Below, one piece after another: positions 11,939 through 21,379 of a stretch of 64,000 nucleotides of DNA. How positions within the stretch are numbered: position 1 is the first letter of the stretch; each line of letters starts with the position of its first letter. This DNA comes from Siphonodentalium dalli. Taxonomy: Eukaryota > Mollusca > Scaphopoda > Gadilida > Siphonodentaliidae. The position numbers and the translations under genes are program-made. The notes under the pieces were generated by a model. The model ran no database searches and was not told the origin of the DNA. It was given only the letters and a program-made list of their open reading frames with translations. The stretch covers positions 127,215,605 to 127,279,604 of the forward strand of contig CP136064.1 in assembly GCA_032622095.1 (NCBI GenBank), written 5' to 3'.

Positions 11939-12510
11939 ATGGGTATTGAACTGGCAATCTACCGGCTCAGGATTGGGTCTTTCGGTGGGGGTCATATTAA
12001 ATGCCGTATAGATGTCAGAACAATTGCACTGACTTGTTTGATATGTAATTTTGGTTATTTAGGTTATTTAATAATGATTTATTATATGATTATACTTGGA
12101 GGTGATATACATTGGAATCCGGGGCCACTCAGTAATGGGCTTACAATCTGTCACATGAACGTTCGTAGTTTGCGTCATAAAATAAATATAGTTAGCGCTG
12201 AACTCGGAAAGTATGTTGTAATTGCTTTAACAGAAACATGGTTGAGCCCAAAGATTGATTCGTCAGAAATATTGTTACCAGGGTTCCATTATCCACCACT
12301 AAGAAAAGACAGATTAGAAGATGGTGGCGGGGTTGTTCTATATGTTAAAGATACATTAATTTACAAACAAAGGTCAGATTGTGATATCGTAGGCCTAGAA
12401 GTAATCTGGGCTGAAATTAGATATGCGAATAAAGTCTTACTTTGTGGAGCTATATATAGACATCATAAAGCAAAAGCCTCATATTGGGACTTGATTCATG
12501 ATTCAATTAG
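11939..12510 (+). pseudogene. LINE ORF2 N-terminus: 2A-like peptide plus APE endonuclease N-half
   Basis: The frame opens at ATG 11939. Residues about 29-52 are hydrophobic and end in GGDIHWNPGP (about 53-62), which resembles the 2A ribosome-skipping peptides found near the N-terminus of CR1/L2-type ORF2 proteins; the consensus DxExNPGP has H instead of E here. The apurinic-endonuclease fold follows, with ICHMNVRSLRHK and the catalytic-Glu motif ALTETWLS, then DGGGVVLYVKD. The ORF stops being homologous at 12510, where a 125-bp insertion begins, and closes at 12565. The endonuclease would nick target DNA for target-primed reverse transcription; this copy cannot make a full protein. Confidence 0.82.
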
Positions 12511-12635
12511 TGTAAACATATTTTTATTTCCAAATCCAAACATAATACACATAATACACAAGTGACATAAATATATAACATATAAGAGATAAATGTATGG
12601 AAATGAGGATCAGACAACAAGCCCGATTCAATTAG
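12511..12635. mobile_element. 114-bp insertion with 11-bp target duplication in the endonuclease
   Basis: GATTCAATTAG occurs at 12500-12510 and again at 12625-12635, bracketing 114 bp of AT-rich DNA absent from related LINEs. Removing 125 bp brings the endonuclease frame back in register. An 11-bp duplication would fit LINE-mediated insertion of a short RNA-derived piece or a Mutator-type MITE; no terminal inverted repeat is obvious. Confidence 0.7.
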
Positions 12636-12681
12636 CATTGCAAGGAGCGACTTGTCTATTCACTGTATCATCGCGGGGGAC

Positions 12682-13465
12682 TATGGGCAGCCATTCGGTC
12701 GGAAATTACACGAAATAAAAGTTAATGGTGGTTTGTAAAAACAACTACAATCTATTTCAAAACAATAGTCTCCATTTTCAAACCAATTGTCGTTCTTTGA
12801 TTCAATAAGAGACAATTACGTGTTAACAGATATAGATTCACAATCAACGTTGACCGATGCAAAATTAATGTTCTATTTTAATTTAATAGTATTCATTGTT
12901 CAACTAATATCTAATAACAAACAATTAATACAGCTTTGCTCATATTCAGTAAACGTACATTCCGTTTCAATAGCCATATTTCAAACCAATAGACGATTTC
13001 TCACGATCAGTGATTATCGTTATCAAACTAATAGACCTTATTGTAAAACTAATAACTCATTGTAAAACTAATAAATAAAACCGTAATTAACTTATTGTAA
13101 AACTAATAACCTATTGTAAAATTAATAGACCTTATTGTAAAACTAATAACTTATAGTAAAACCTATATCTAAAACCGTCATTAACTTATTGTAAAACTAA
13201 TAACTTATTGTAAAATTAATAGACCTTATTGTAAAACTAATAATCAATAGACATATTTTAAACCAATATAATATTTCCCACGATCAATGATTATCGTTAT
13301 CAAACTAATATCTAATAGCGGAATCAACTATTTCAGGTCAAACCAATGAGCTCATTTGAAATTAATGATTAAAACACAAACCTATAAGCAATTCGTAAAT
13401 TAACGCTAGGGGCGCTGGCCACAAATTTTGTTCGCAAAATCCGTGACGTCAGAAATATAGAAATA
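12682..13465. repeat. Left terminal inverted repeat with AT-rich minisatellite
   Basis: The first ~140 bp pair well with 19690-19828. Farther in, 13030-13240 is a run of short units built on CTTATTGTAAAACTAATAA. The arm ends near AATTAACGCTAGGGGCGCT and GTGACGTCA (13402-13470), matched in inverted form at 18930-18995. Confidence 0.85.
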
Positions 13466-14183
13466 AACATGGGAGTTCCCAATGTCATGTCGATGTGACG
13501 ATTTGGAATATGAGTTCACTCGGTGCAAATCAAACGACGATAAATATTCACTATAATATATAGGACATATAGTGGAGTAGATTAAGTCAAATTTTCAAGG
13601 CAGTTGTTCAAATTGTTACTAAAGCATGAAACTTTGCACATATGTACATCTTCTTTAATATTAGATATGGAGCCACGCTGAAATTGGACTTTAACCCCTC
13701 TTTTTAAGGGGTTTTCCAAATTTATAGAGCGTTTCGTGATTATATTATTTAATAAATGTCGCAATTAATCTCACCATGAAATATACGATTTAAAATTAGG
13801 CATATTCAGTTCGTATGACTCTGAGAGATATAATGCCACATTTTAAGGGTAAAATTGGAACTCCCCGCCCAAGATGGTCGTTAAAATGACAGCTGAAAGA
13901 AGGAATTTGACCATTTTTTCGCTAATATCTTCTAGATCAGGTTCTGCTGTATGGAACTGGTTCGGAAATGTGACTTCATTTTGTATTGCTCATGTTAAGA
14001 GATAATTGGAGCAATGAATATATGTCATTCGTGTCATCCAAGTCCCTCCCGCGATCCCTCAATAATTCGATTATACATAACTCGGTATGAAATTTAACCA
14101 AATATCACCGTTATGAATCTAGTCATATTTTAACAAGAATTGGACAGAACTTTGCAAATTATGACATACAATTACTTATGATT
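13466..14183. other. Interior of the long-TIR element, nothing recognised
   Basis: AT-rich sequence without coding similarity. A CCCCTCTTTTTAAGGGG hairpin-like stretch at 13696-13714 is too short to interpret. Confidence 0.5.
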
Positions 14184-14238
14184 TTTTGCGCTTAAGTGCA
14201 AATAGTTTACGTTTAATCACAAATCATTTGCGCTTAAG
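14184..14238. repeat. CTTAAG-centred palindromic repeats, left cluster
   Basis: TTGCGCTTAAGTGCAAAT and ATTTGCGCTTAAGCCTGC are variants of a 20-bp palindrome ATTTGCGCTTAAGCGCAAAT. More copies occur at 15178-15340. Confidence 0.75.
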
Positions 14239-14677
14239 CCTGCAAATAGCGTGTCTGTCATTTGCAGAATTAGGTCCACAGAGGGTGAATTTAGTGATGC
14301 TACCCTGCATAGCGGGCTAGCATAACTAAATTCACCCTCTGGGGACCTCATTCTGCTTAGGCCTCATTTTCTGGGAAGTAACTATGGTATCAAATTAACA
14401 TTGTTTTTAGTTACGTTTTCCCATCTGGGAAGTTTCTATATCCCCTAATTTGCAGAAGATAAAATCCATAATCGAGGCTCCAAATGGGTGAACATCACCA
14501 ACTTCAACTGGGGAACTTCAATCTTATCCTTGGACTGCCATAGCAGTTGAGGGCCCTAAGCAGAATGAGGCCCCCAGAGGGTAAATTTAGTGATGCTAGC
14601 CCACTATGCAGTGTAGCGTCACTAAATTCACCCTCTGGGGACCTCATTCTACAAATGACAGACACGCTATTTGCAGG
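14239..14677. mobile_element. Foldback MITE (copy 1), ~440 bp
   Basis: Outer inverted ends CCTGCAAATAGCGTGTCTG (14239) and its complement ending at 14677 enclose two internal palindromes (14264-14352 and 14560-14652). Each palindrome is built from GCAGAATGAGGTCCCCAGAG followed by GGTGAATTTAGTGATGCTA and its inverse. A second, diverged copy with the same plan is at 59818-60226. It is non-coding; the overlapping frames on both strands exist because the sequence is palindromic. Confidence 0.82.
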
Positions 14678-15080
14678 CTTGCACTCAAGTCTATATACCT
14701 GTAGGCCCATCATACAAGGGAAGCAATCCCCAGTGATCCCTAGATACCAGTATCTTGTATGACCATGGAAATGGTATATATCTGTACAGGATATGTCTCT
14801 TTTATAAAATGTAATAGATCTCTGGGATGGAGGCACAAATTCTTAGGGACAGGGATGCTGATAATATGAAAATATGTTTTTCCCCTATTTCTATTCAATA
14901 AGTACATGTACACCACGAGGGAAGCAAGCCACCAGTAACCCCTAATTCCCCTTCTATGACCATGGAAATGGTATATATTTGTGCAGGAGATGTCCCTTTA
15001 ATACAATATACTAGAGCTTTGGGAATGAGGCACCAATTTTTGGGACACCAGAGACAGAGATGCTTTTGACTTTTCAACTT
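14678..15080. repeat. ~197-bp tandem duplication
   Basis: GACCATGGAAATGGTATATAT occurs at 14761 and 14958, each preceded by a GGGAAGCAA phrase and followed by a TGTC(T/C)CTTT phrase and a GGGATGGAGGC / GGAATGAGGC phrase. The two copies are diverged. No coding sense. Confidence 0.75.
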
Positions 15081-15177
15081 TCGAGTCTGTATGGGCTACT
15101 ACCATGGGCCCATAATAATATACTATGAGATGGACTCCATCAATCACAATCAGAGGGAAGTAAAGGAGTGTTAGGTA

Positions 15178-15345
15178 TTTGCGCTTAAGCGCAAATCATT
15201 TACATTTAAGCGCAAATGATTTTCACTTAAGCGCAAACAAATTGATAGACACATATTTGTGCTCAAGCGCAAATGACATTCGCTTAAGCCCAAATGATTT
15301 ATGTTTAAGCTTCATATTTGTACTTGAGCGCAAATAAATAATAAA
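15178..15345. repeat. CTTAAG-centred palindromic repeats, right cluster
   Basis: At least seven variants of ATTTGCGCTTAAGCGCAAAT and half-units are packed into about 165 bp, including one near-perfect GCGCTTAAGCGCAAAT at 15181. The same motif borders the foldback MITE at 14184-14238. Confidence 0.85.
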
Positions 15346-15855
15346 TGTGAAAAGGGCCTCCCATAAGTAAGAGGGGACTCTAAATTTCCTGAACATTGAA
15401 ATTCCCTTTGTTTGAGAATTTGTATATGTTTATATTGAATATTCTCAGTAAATAATTATTCTGTGTGTTTCAAAAGAAATCAGAATAAATTGTTATTGTT
15501 TTTAAGTATCGGTTATAGATAACAGTTAATTAGATTGACTCCCCTCTTCCAAGATGCATCCTTACTGTGGAAAACCGATCGCCCAAGCGATTCACCCAGG
15601 TCTGTTGGATGGCTCAAACGACTTTTCCTACTATGGCCAGTTTGTACACTTGATTTGAATGACACATTTAATTGTTTCGTACCATGTTTTTGGTCATTTC
15701 ACACCATATATTGGTATGTTTCATTGATTCCCAAAAATGATGAATGGTCATTCGTACATGTGAAAAATTATATTAATCGTGTTAACTTAATGAGAGTGAA
15801 CATGATCATGATTTAACGTTCGTGATGATGACAACCCAACATTTACATGTTAACA

Positions 15856-16255
15856 TATTTCCTTGGCTTCGGGTAAAACATATGTGATTTGAGTTGAGGA
15901 ACCCACCCATCAAAGCTGAGAATGATCAGATATTGATTTATGAAATCTATTATTTTTTACCATCGATAATTTTCAGTGGCCCAATAAAAAGTCGAAAGAG
16001 GACGGATGAAGATGGATAACTCAAAAAGCAAGTGGCTTTTGTTGTGTCAGATATTTGACAAACCCGCAAAATTTCATTGAACAAAATATTGATAAATAAC
16101 AGGTTTTGGGCAATTGTATACTATATTTGACTGGTTAGCATTATTTTTGGGGCATTAATCGATTCTGGTAAACGAAGTGGCATTTTAAAAAATTGGTGTT
16201 ATTGTTGTTGTTGAAATATGATGATATGGGAACCATCAAATCGGACTGAGTACCT
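15856..16255 (-). mobile_element. TTAA MITE family 1, copy E (left end degraded)
   Basis: The right end GGACTGAGTACCT is followed by TTAA (16256-16259). The body matches the reverse complement of copy B (27026-27469), for example GGTTTTGGGCAATT at 16102. The left terminus no longer shows the AGGTACTC end. It lies inside the long-TIR element, so it arrived there after, or travelled with, that element. Confidence 0.8.
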
Positions 16256-16259
16256 TTAA

Positions 16260-16900
16260 TGTCCTTTTTTTTAAAATAATACCGGTATACTCAAAGGTAC
16301 GAATTGTCGAAATTATTATACAGGAACTGGTATGAAATGTCCAGAACCCTGGTGCGAAACATCTCCATGTCAAACTTCCATGGTATGAAATGCCAGCAAC
16401 CTATTCATCCATTGCACATTATCATTTATTTCCAATGGGCATGGATACGAGTCTCCCATTGGGGAGGGGGTCCACCTTGATACATGTATGTTCCGACAGC
16501 ACCCCCTTGGAAGGAAGTTTCCTACAGATGGCTACTAGTACAGGGTAAATGTATATCGGTCCAAAATTTGTTCGAAAATTATTAATTAGATATGACATTT
16601 TTGCACGATATGGCTTGTTATCAAACTCCATTTGTACTTAGCTGAATATCACTTCAATTTGCCCTAAATCGAGTAATATCATTTTACGACATCACTAATT
16701 AAGAGTAATACATGTATGATTTTATGACATCACGATCTGAGTAATACACGGTATGGCTTTGACATGGTGTAATTCGATTTCACTATTAGAATAGGCATAG
16801 ATACCAATTTTTTGTGATGTCACTCATTAGAAAAAAGTTGTCAATATTACACTGTTACTAAGAGGCGAACTACCGTAATTAATAGATACATGTAGGGTAT
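16260..16900. other. Interior of the long-TIR element, short dispersed repeats only
   Basis: Phrases such as GAGTAATACA and GACATCAC recur between 16655 and 16820 (for example 16704, 16740), without a clean period. A frame at 16422-16631 on minus has no recognisable domain. No gene is supported. Confidence 0.45.
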
Positions 16901-16907
16901 TACTTGG

Positions 16908-17027
16908 TTGGTTTGATATTATAGGCCTGATTTCAGTCCTCAGTAGCCTCATATCAGCCTTCGTCGTCAGGCTGATTGTGATATGAGGTTACCTCAGGGT
17001 GATATAGGGCCTAATATCAAACCAACG
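16908..17027. mobile_element. Foldback palindrome, ~120 bp
   Basis: GGTTGGTTTGATATTATAGG at 16908 pairs with CCTAATATCAAACCAAC ending at 17027, and the arms continue inward through CCTCATATCAGCC and GGCTGATTGTGATATGAGG. It is a short hairpin-forming MITE. Confidence 0.75.
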
Positions 17028-17123
17028 ATGTTGGCGCTGCTAGTCTACAGGGTCACTGTCTCGTTGTTCCCCTTGCTGAGGAGATATAAATGGGTACAGG
17101 ACGTTTTGTATCATCTTAAGTCA

Positions 17124-17235
17124 TTTCGTACCATATTTTTGGTAGTTTCGTACCATATTTTTGGTAGTTTCATACCTTATTGTTTGGTCGTTTCGTACAT
17201 GTAGGAAATCAATTGGTCATTTCGTACCATGTTAC
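17124..17235. repeat. ~21-bp minisatellite (TTTCGTACCATATTTTTGGT)
   Basis: About five units of TTTCGTACCATATTTTTGGT and variants in tandem. Similar phrases appear at 15675-15760. No coding sense. Confidence 0.8.
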
Positions 17236-17949
17236 TACATGTATGTCACACCATATGGAAACAAATAAATGATTTTCTACAAAGTACGAAATAAAAAAAG
17301 TAACCAAACAATCTACCCTACCGTTATGTAAAACCAAAAATTATGGCATGGATTACTATGGAACGACCATGGTTATGGTATCAAATACTGAAATAATGAA
17401 GAAGTCACTGCAGTTGTATATATCATTTATGTGGTCACATTATATGCATGTACATGTATAATGCAACCTGTAAGTTGACATGACCTCTGTTCTAGTTGGC
17501 TTATGATTGAGTTCTGAAGTGCTCTTCGCACTGTCAGGTTTACTTGATCAATACTCCAGCAATGTTCAGAATCCGATTCCACGACGCTCGTATGAAACGT
17601 CTAGAAAATAGAATCCATATTTAATAAATCCTTCAGACATTCAATATTACCGATCGCCTGAATCAACATCTGACTGTTTGAAGCGGTTCCACTCAATGGT
17701 TGTTTTCAGAAGAAGTCGTCGCAATGTACAGTGCTAGTACGCACTACACAGTAGATCGAACGATTATCTTACGGTGTTAGAGATGTTGTTGTTGTTATTG
17801 TTGACATAATCATATTCATACATGTACTGCTGTTGTTAGTACTTGTCGAACACATCCTAAGTTCTCCACCGGATTTTGACAGACAATCCCTGCATCTGAA
17901 TCTGGATGGTGTACGGCGTATGATCCTCGCGGATGTGTAGAACGCCGGG

Positions 17950-18663
17950 AGAGAGAGAATTATGTTCTTTGCGGGACTGTTGAGTTGTCCGCTGCTGTTC
18001 TATTTTTAATTTCGCATGCGTCCATCTCGTTTAGAGTGTTCCACTGAATAATTGTCCGTGTGAAGAATGAATTTGAGTATTCAGCAGAGTTTGTCACCAG
18101 TGGCTCTTACCGGTAGGACAGTGAATTATTACATTCCTGTTTTGAGACTATATTTGTGGCACTGAAATCTGCAAATTTCTTGGCTCGGATGTTTCTGCCC
18201 ACCTTTTTTGGTTTAATTAAGCACTGAGTGTTCACAGCCGACACCTGCCCCTTATCCATCTTGTGAAAGAGCTCCAGCCTCTGGTCTTTCCTTCTTTCTT
18301 CGAGTGGTCTTATCTCGCAGTCATTCATCAGTTTGGCCATGTCCTTCGATTGGTATAATTGCCGGTCATGAGCCGTACAGCTCCTCTCTGTATTCTCTCC
18401 AGGGCGTCGATGTTCTGCTGCTGGTGAGGATCCCACATGACGGCTGCGTATTCCAGCGACGATCTTACGAGTGTCTCATACGCTACGCATTTACTCTTGA
18501 ATGGTGCCTTCCTAAGGTTTCTTCTGATGAATCCGAGCGTGCTGTTAGCCTTCTTCGTGATCTTGTCTATCTGTGGCAACCATTTCATATCGTTTGAGAG
18601 CATGACTCCAAGATATGGTGATTGAGTGACGCTTTGTATGATCTGGTTTCTGAGCTGGTACAT
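17950..18663 (-). pseudogene. Non-LTR retrotransposon RT C-terminal fragment, frameshifted
   Basis: From 18663 downward the minus frame gives SPYLGVMLSNDMKWLPQIDK, then LGFIRRNLRKAP, LVRSSLEYAAVMWDPHQQQN and LERIQRGAVRLMTG, the thumb and C-terminal region common to Jockey/CR1-like RTs. A frameshift near 18350 moves the reading to another frame (DCEIRPLEERRKDQRL to ATNIVSKQECNNSLS), a TAA stops it at 18107, and homology continues to about 18030 with NSFFTRTIIQWNTL. The RT palm with its catalytic aspartates is missing, so the copy is 5'-truncated. It lies within the long-TIR element, opposite to the surrounding LINE. Confidence 0.85.
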
Positions 18664-18939
18664 GTAGGTCAGTTGGGAACAGTGATAATCACAGTAATAC
18701 TGACAGTGATTTCAGATACTGACAGTGAATGAGTGATACATCAAGTGATCAACATCACACTATTAAAAACAAGCTCTCAATTGGATCTTCGGTATCTGAT
18801 ATACAGGTACAGGATATAGTCCACAGTCCGTATATCATCGCAGTTTTCATGTTCAGGGTCACTTTCTGACGCGAAAAAGTTCGAGAACATGCATTTTTTT
18901 TTTGGCAGGGGGGTATCCCATGTTGACGTCACGGAATTT

Positions 18940-19828
18940 CCAGTTTGGTGACTCCAACAAGATTCATGGTGGCGCTCCTAGCGTTAATTTGAGATTGGTC
19001 GCGACCCTAGCGTTTATTGGTTTAAGAATTGATCATTGGTTTGTAAACGGAAGTTATTAATTCGAGAAATGATCATTGGTTTGTAAACGGATGTTAATAA
19101 TCTTCAATTATTATTCATTGGTTTGACCGGAAATAGTAGATTTGTCTCTTATTGAATCCAGGAACGGCTATTGGTTTTGAAATAGATTCTATTGATTAAG
19201 AAAATATATCTATTAAAACGGAATTGTCTCTTATTGAATCCAAGAACGACTATTAGTTTGAAAATGGAGACTATTGGATATTGAAATATCTTTATTGATT
19301 AAGGAAATATGGCCTTTGAAACGGAATGTACGTTTATTGAATATGCGCGAATCTTACTAATTGCGTGTTATTAGATATTAGTTGAACAGTGAACGCTATT
19401 AAATTAAAATAGAACATTAATTTTGCATCGGTCAACATTGATTATGAATCTTTATCTATTAAAACGGAACTGTCTCTTATTGAATCCAAGAACGATTATT
19501 GGTTTGAAAATAGAGACTATTTGGTTTGAATCTATATCTATTTAAACGGAATTGTCTCTTATATAATCCAAGAATGACCATTGGTTTGAAAATGGAGACT
19601 ATTTGGTTTGAATCTATATCTATTGAAACGGAATTGTCTCTTATAGAATCCAAGAACGACCATTGGTTTGAAAATGGAGACTATTTGGTTTGAATCTATA
19701 TCTATTGAAACGGAATTGTCTCTTATAGAATCAAAGAACGACCATTGGTTTAAAAATGGAGACTATTGTTTTTACAAACCACCATTAACTTTTATTTCAT
19801 GTAATTTCCGACCGAATGGCTGCCCATA
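18940..19828. repeat. Right terminal inverted repeat with 82-bp units
   Basis: Outer part is the inverted copy of 12682-12820. Inside it an 82-bp unit marked by ATTGTCTCTTA starts at 19469 (variant ACTGTCTCTTA), 19551, 19633 and 19715, with older diverged units back to about 19140. The left arm has only one equivalent unit near the end, so this arm has expanded separately. Confidence 0.88.
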
Positions 19829-19834
19829 GGGGAC

Positions 19835-20890
19835 CTCAATGCAGATTGTTTGCAGTACATACATCCTAAAATAAAAGCAATTGAATTGGGACATGAATTA
19901 AAACAAATGGTAATTTCACCAACAAGAGTAACTAACACTACTTCTACTTTAATTAAGCACATGTTTTCGTCCCGGCCTGAATCGATTATAAATTGTAATG
20001 TGATAGCGCCATCGTGTAGTGATCAACATGGTACATGCATAACCATAAAGGATAAAATTCCATCTAAATTGTCATATAAAAGAGTAATCTGGGATTATAA
20101 CCATATGGAAAGAGAGGGTTTCTTGGAATCATTGGCGAGAGTTGATTGGAATAGCTTGAAAGAAAATGAACACAATGATTTTGTCATGATTGTAGATAAC
20201 TTGTCTGCTAATATCACAGAAGCATGTACCAAATTCATACCATCCAAATTAATAACAGTCCGATTTAGAGACAAGCCATGGATGACCCAAGCAGTAAGGA
20301 AAATGATGAAAAAACGTGATAAAGCTCACACATTAGCCGTAAAGCATAATAGTTCTCAGTCATGGAAGGCTTTCCGTCAGAAAAGAAATGAGGCTATCAG
20401 CATTGTCCGTAGAGCGACATTGGTGGAAATTGATGAAAAGTTTCAGCCAACAACAACATAACTCGTCTTCAATATTTCCGCCTTTATATGAAAATGGTAG
20501 TGTGGTGAACGACCCTGAAGAGATAGCAAATATATTAAATGAACATTTTGCGAATCAGAGCTCTGATGTTATATTTGACGCACCTTTGCCAGAAAGTTAC
20601 CATGTTATACGAGAAGACACTCTGAGTGATATAAGTGTAACTGATGGAGAGGTAAAAGATGTTCTTGATTCACTAGATGTAGGAAAAGCCTCAGGCCCAG
20701 ACTTAATTAGTAATAGAATACTCAAGCTATCCGCAAGCATTCTTTCAAATCCTCTGGCAAAATTATTTAATAAATGTTTGGAAAATAGTTACTTCCCGGA
20801 CCAATGGAAACATGCTAACGTTATGCCAATTCACAAGAAAGATTCAATCAATAACAAAGAGAATTACAGGCCAGTTTCTCTGACATCTAG
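19835..20890 (+). pseudogene. LINE ORF2: endonuclease C-half, linker and RT N-part
   Basis: The frame resumes directly after the right target copy with the rest of the GDLNAD motif, runs through ISPTRVTNTTSTLIKHMF and CSDQHGTC (the SDH-like end of the endonuclease), then KPWMTQAVRKMMKKRDKA. It is open to 20461. RT homology then continues in a different frame from about 20425 (HWWKLMKSF, KASGPDLISNRILK, FPDQWKHANVMPIHKKD, NYRPVSLTSS), so a frameshift, probably with a small deletion, lies near 20416-20430. Homology is cut at 20891 by the TTAA MITE. Confidence 0.85.
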
Positions 20891-20895
20891 CTTAA

Positions 20896-21375
20896 AGGTA
20901 CTCAACCCGTAAAGAGGGTCCCCATCTCAACAGATTCCAACAACAACAATCCGATCAGAGGGTCCTATATTACTATTTCTTTGGCTTTGGGGGTAAAAAA
21001 TATTTGATTCGAGTCGAGGAACCCATCAAACAAAGCTCAGAGTTATTAGATATTGATTTTTGAAAATTCTTATGTTCTCGAGATGAGTACCAATAACTGC
21101 CGTCAATTTGGTAACATGCTCGAGATTTTACGCCAAAATTATATTCAAACAGACAAGGATGGATAACTCTATGATCAAGTGGGTAATAACAACGAATTTT
21201 TTACTGTCTTCTGGGCCAGAAACAATTCCCGATAATGAAAAATAATAGATTTCTAAAATCGATATCTAACAAATCTGAGCTTTGATGGGTGACTTCCTCG
21301 ACTCGAATCAAATATGTTTGACCCCCGAAGCCATTGAAATAGTAATTGAGAGGAGTTTTATCGGGTTGAGTACCT
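20896..21375 (+). mobile_element. TTAA MITE family 1, copy A (480 bp)
   Basis: Ends AGGTACTCAACCCG and CGGGTTGAGTACCT are flanked by TTAA on both sides (20892-20895, 21376-21379). It interrupts the RT between motif NYRPVSLTSS and KVFEKV, and removal of 484 bp restores the frame. TTAA targets point to Kolobok or piggyBac transposases; the AGG rather than CCC terminus favours Kolobok (inference). There is no coding capacity. Its ends and first 170 bp are nearly identical to copy D at 41294. Confidence 0.93.
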
Positions 21376-21379
21376 TTAA

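Larger units (their letters stand above)
12682..19828. mobile_element. 7.15-kb element with ~0.8-kb terminal inverted repeats, superfamily unknown
   Basis: Ends are TATGGGCAGCCATTCGGTCG at 12682 and its reverse complement ending at 19828. GGGGAC flanks both sides (12676-12681 and 19829-19834), a 6-bp target duplication; if the next base pair is counted as TIR the duplication reads as 4 bp (GGGA). The insertion lies inside the LINE endonuclease codons for the conserved GDLNAD motif, and frame arithmetic supports it. Inverted arms extend roughly 12682-13465 and 18940-19828. I see no transposase, polymerase B or integrase. The interior holds foldback repeats, a TTAA MITE and a minus-strand LINE fragment. 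Six-base duplications with long TIRs recall Polinton/Maverick or Dada elements, but the ends do not let me choose. Confidence 0.8.

Noticed and set aside
13030-13240. CRISPR-like run of short direct repeats
   Set aside because: Units of CTTATTGTAAAACTAATAA are imperfect, lack unique equal-length spacers and lie in a transposon TIR of a eukaryote.
14504-14836. 110-codon minus ORF and its plus partner
   Set aside because: Both read the palindromic foldback MITE; repeated peptides MRPPEG/MRSPEG arise from the inverted arms.
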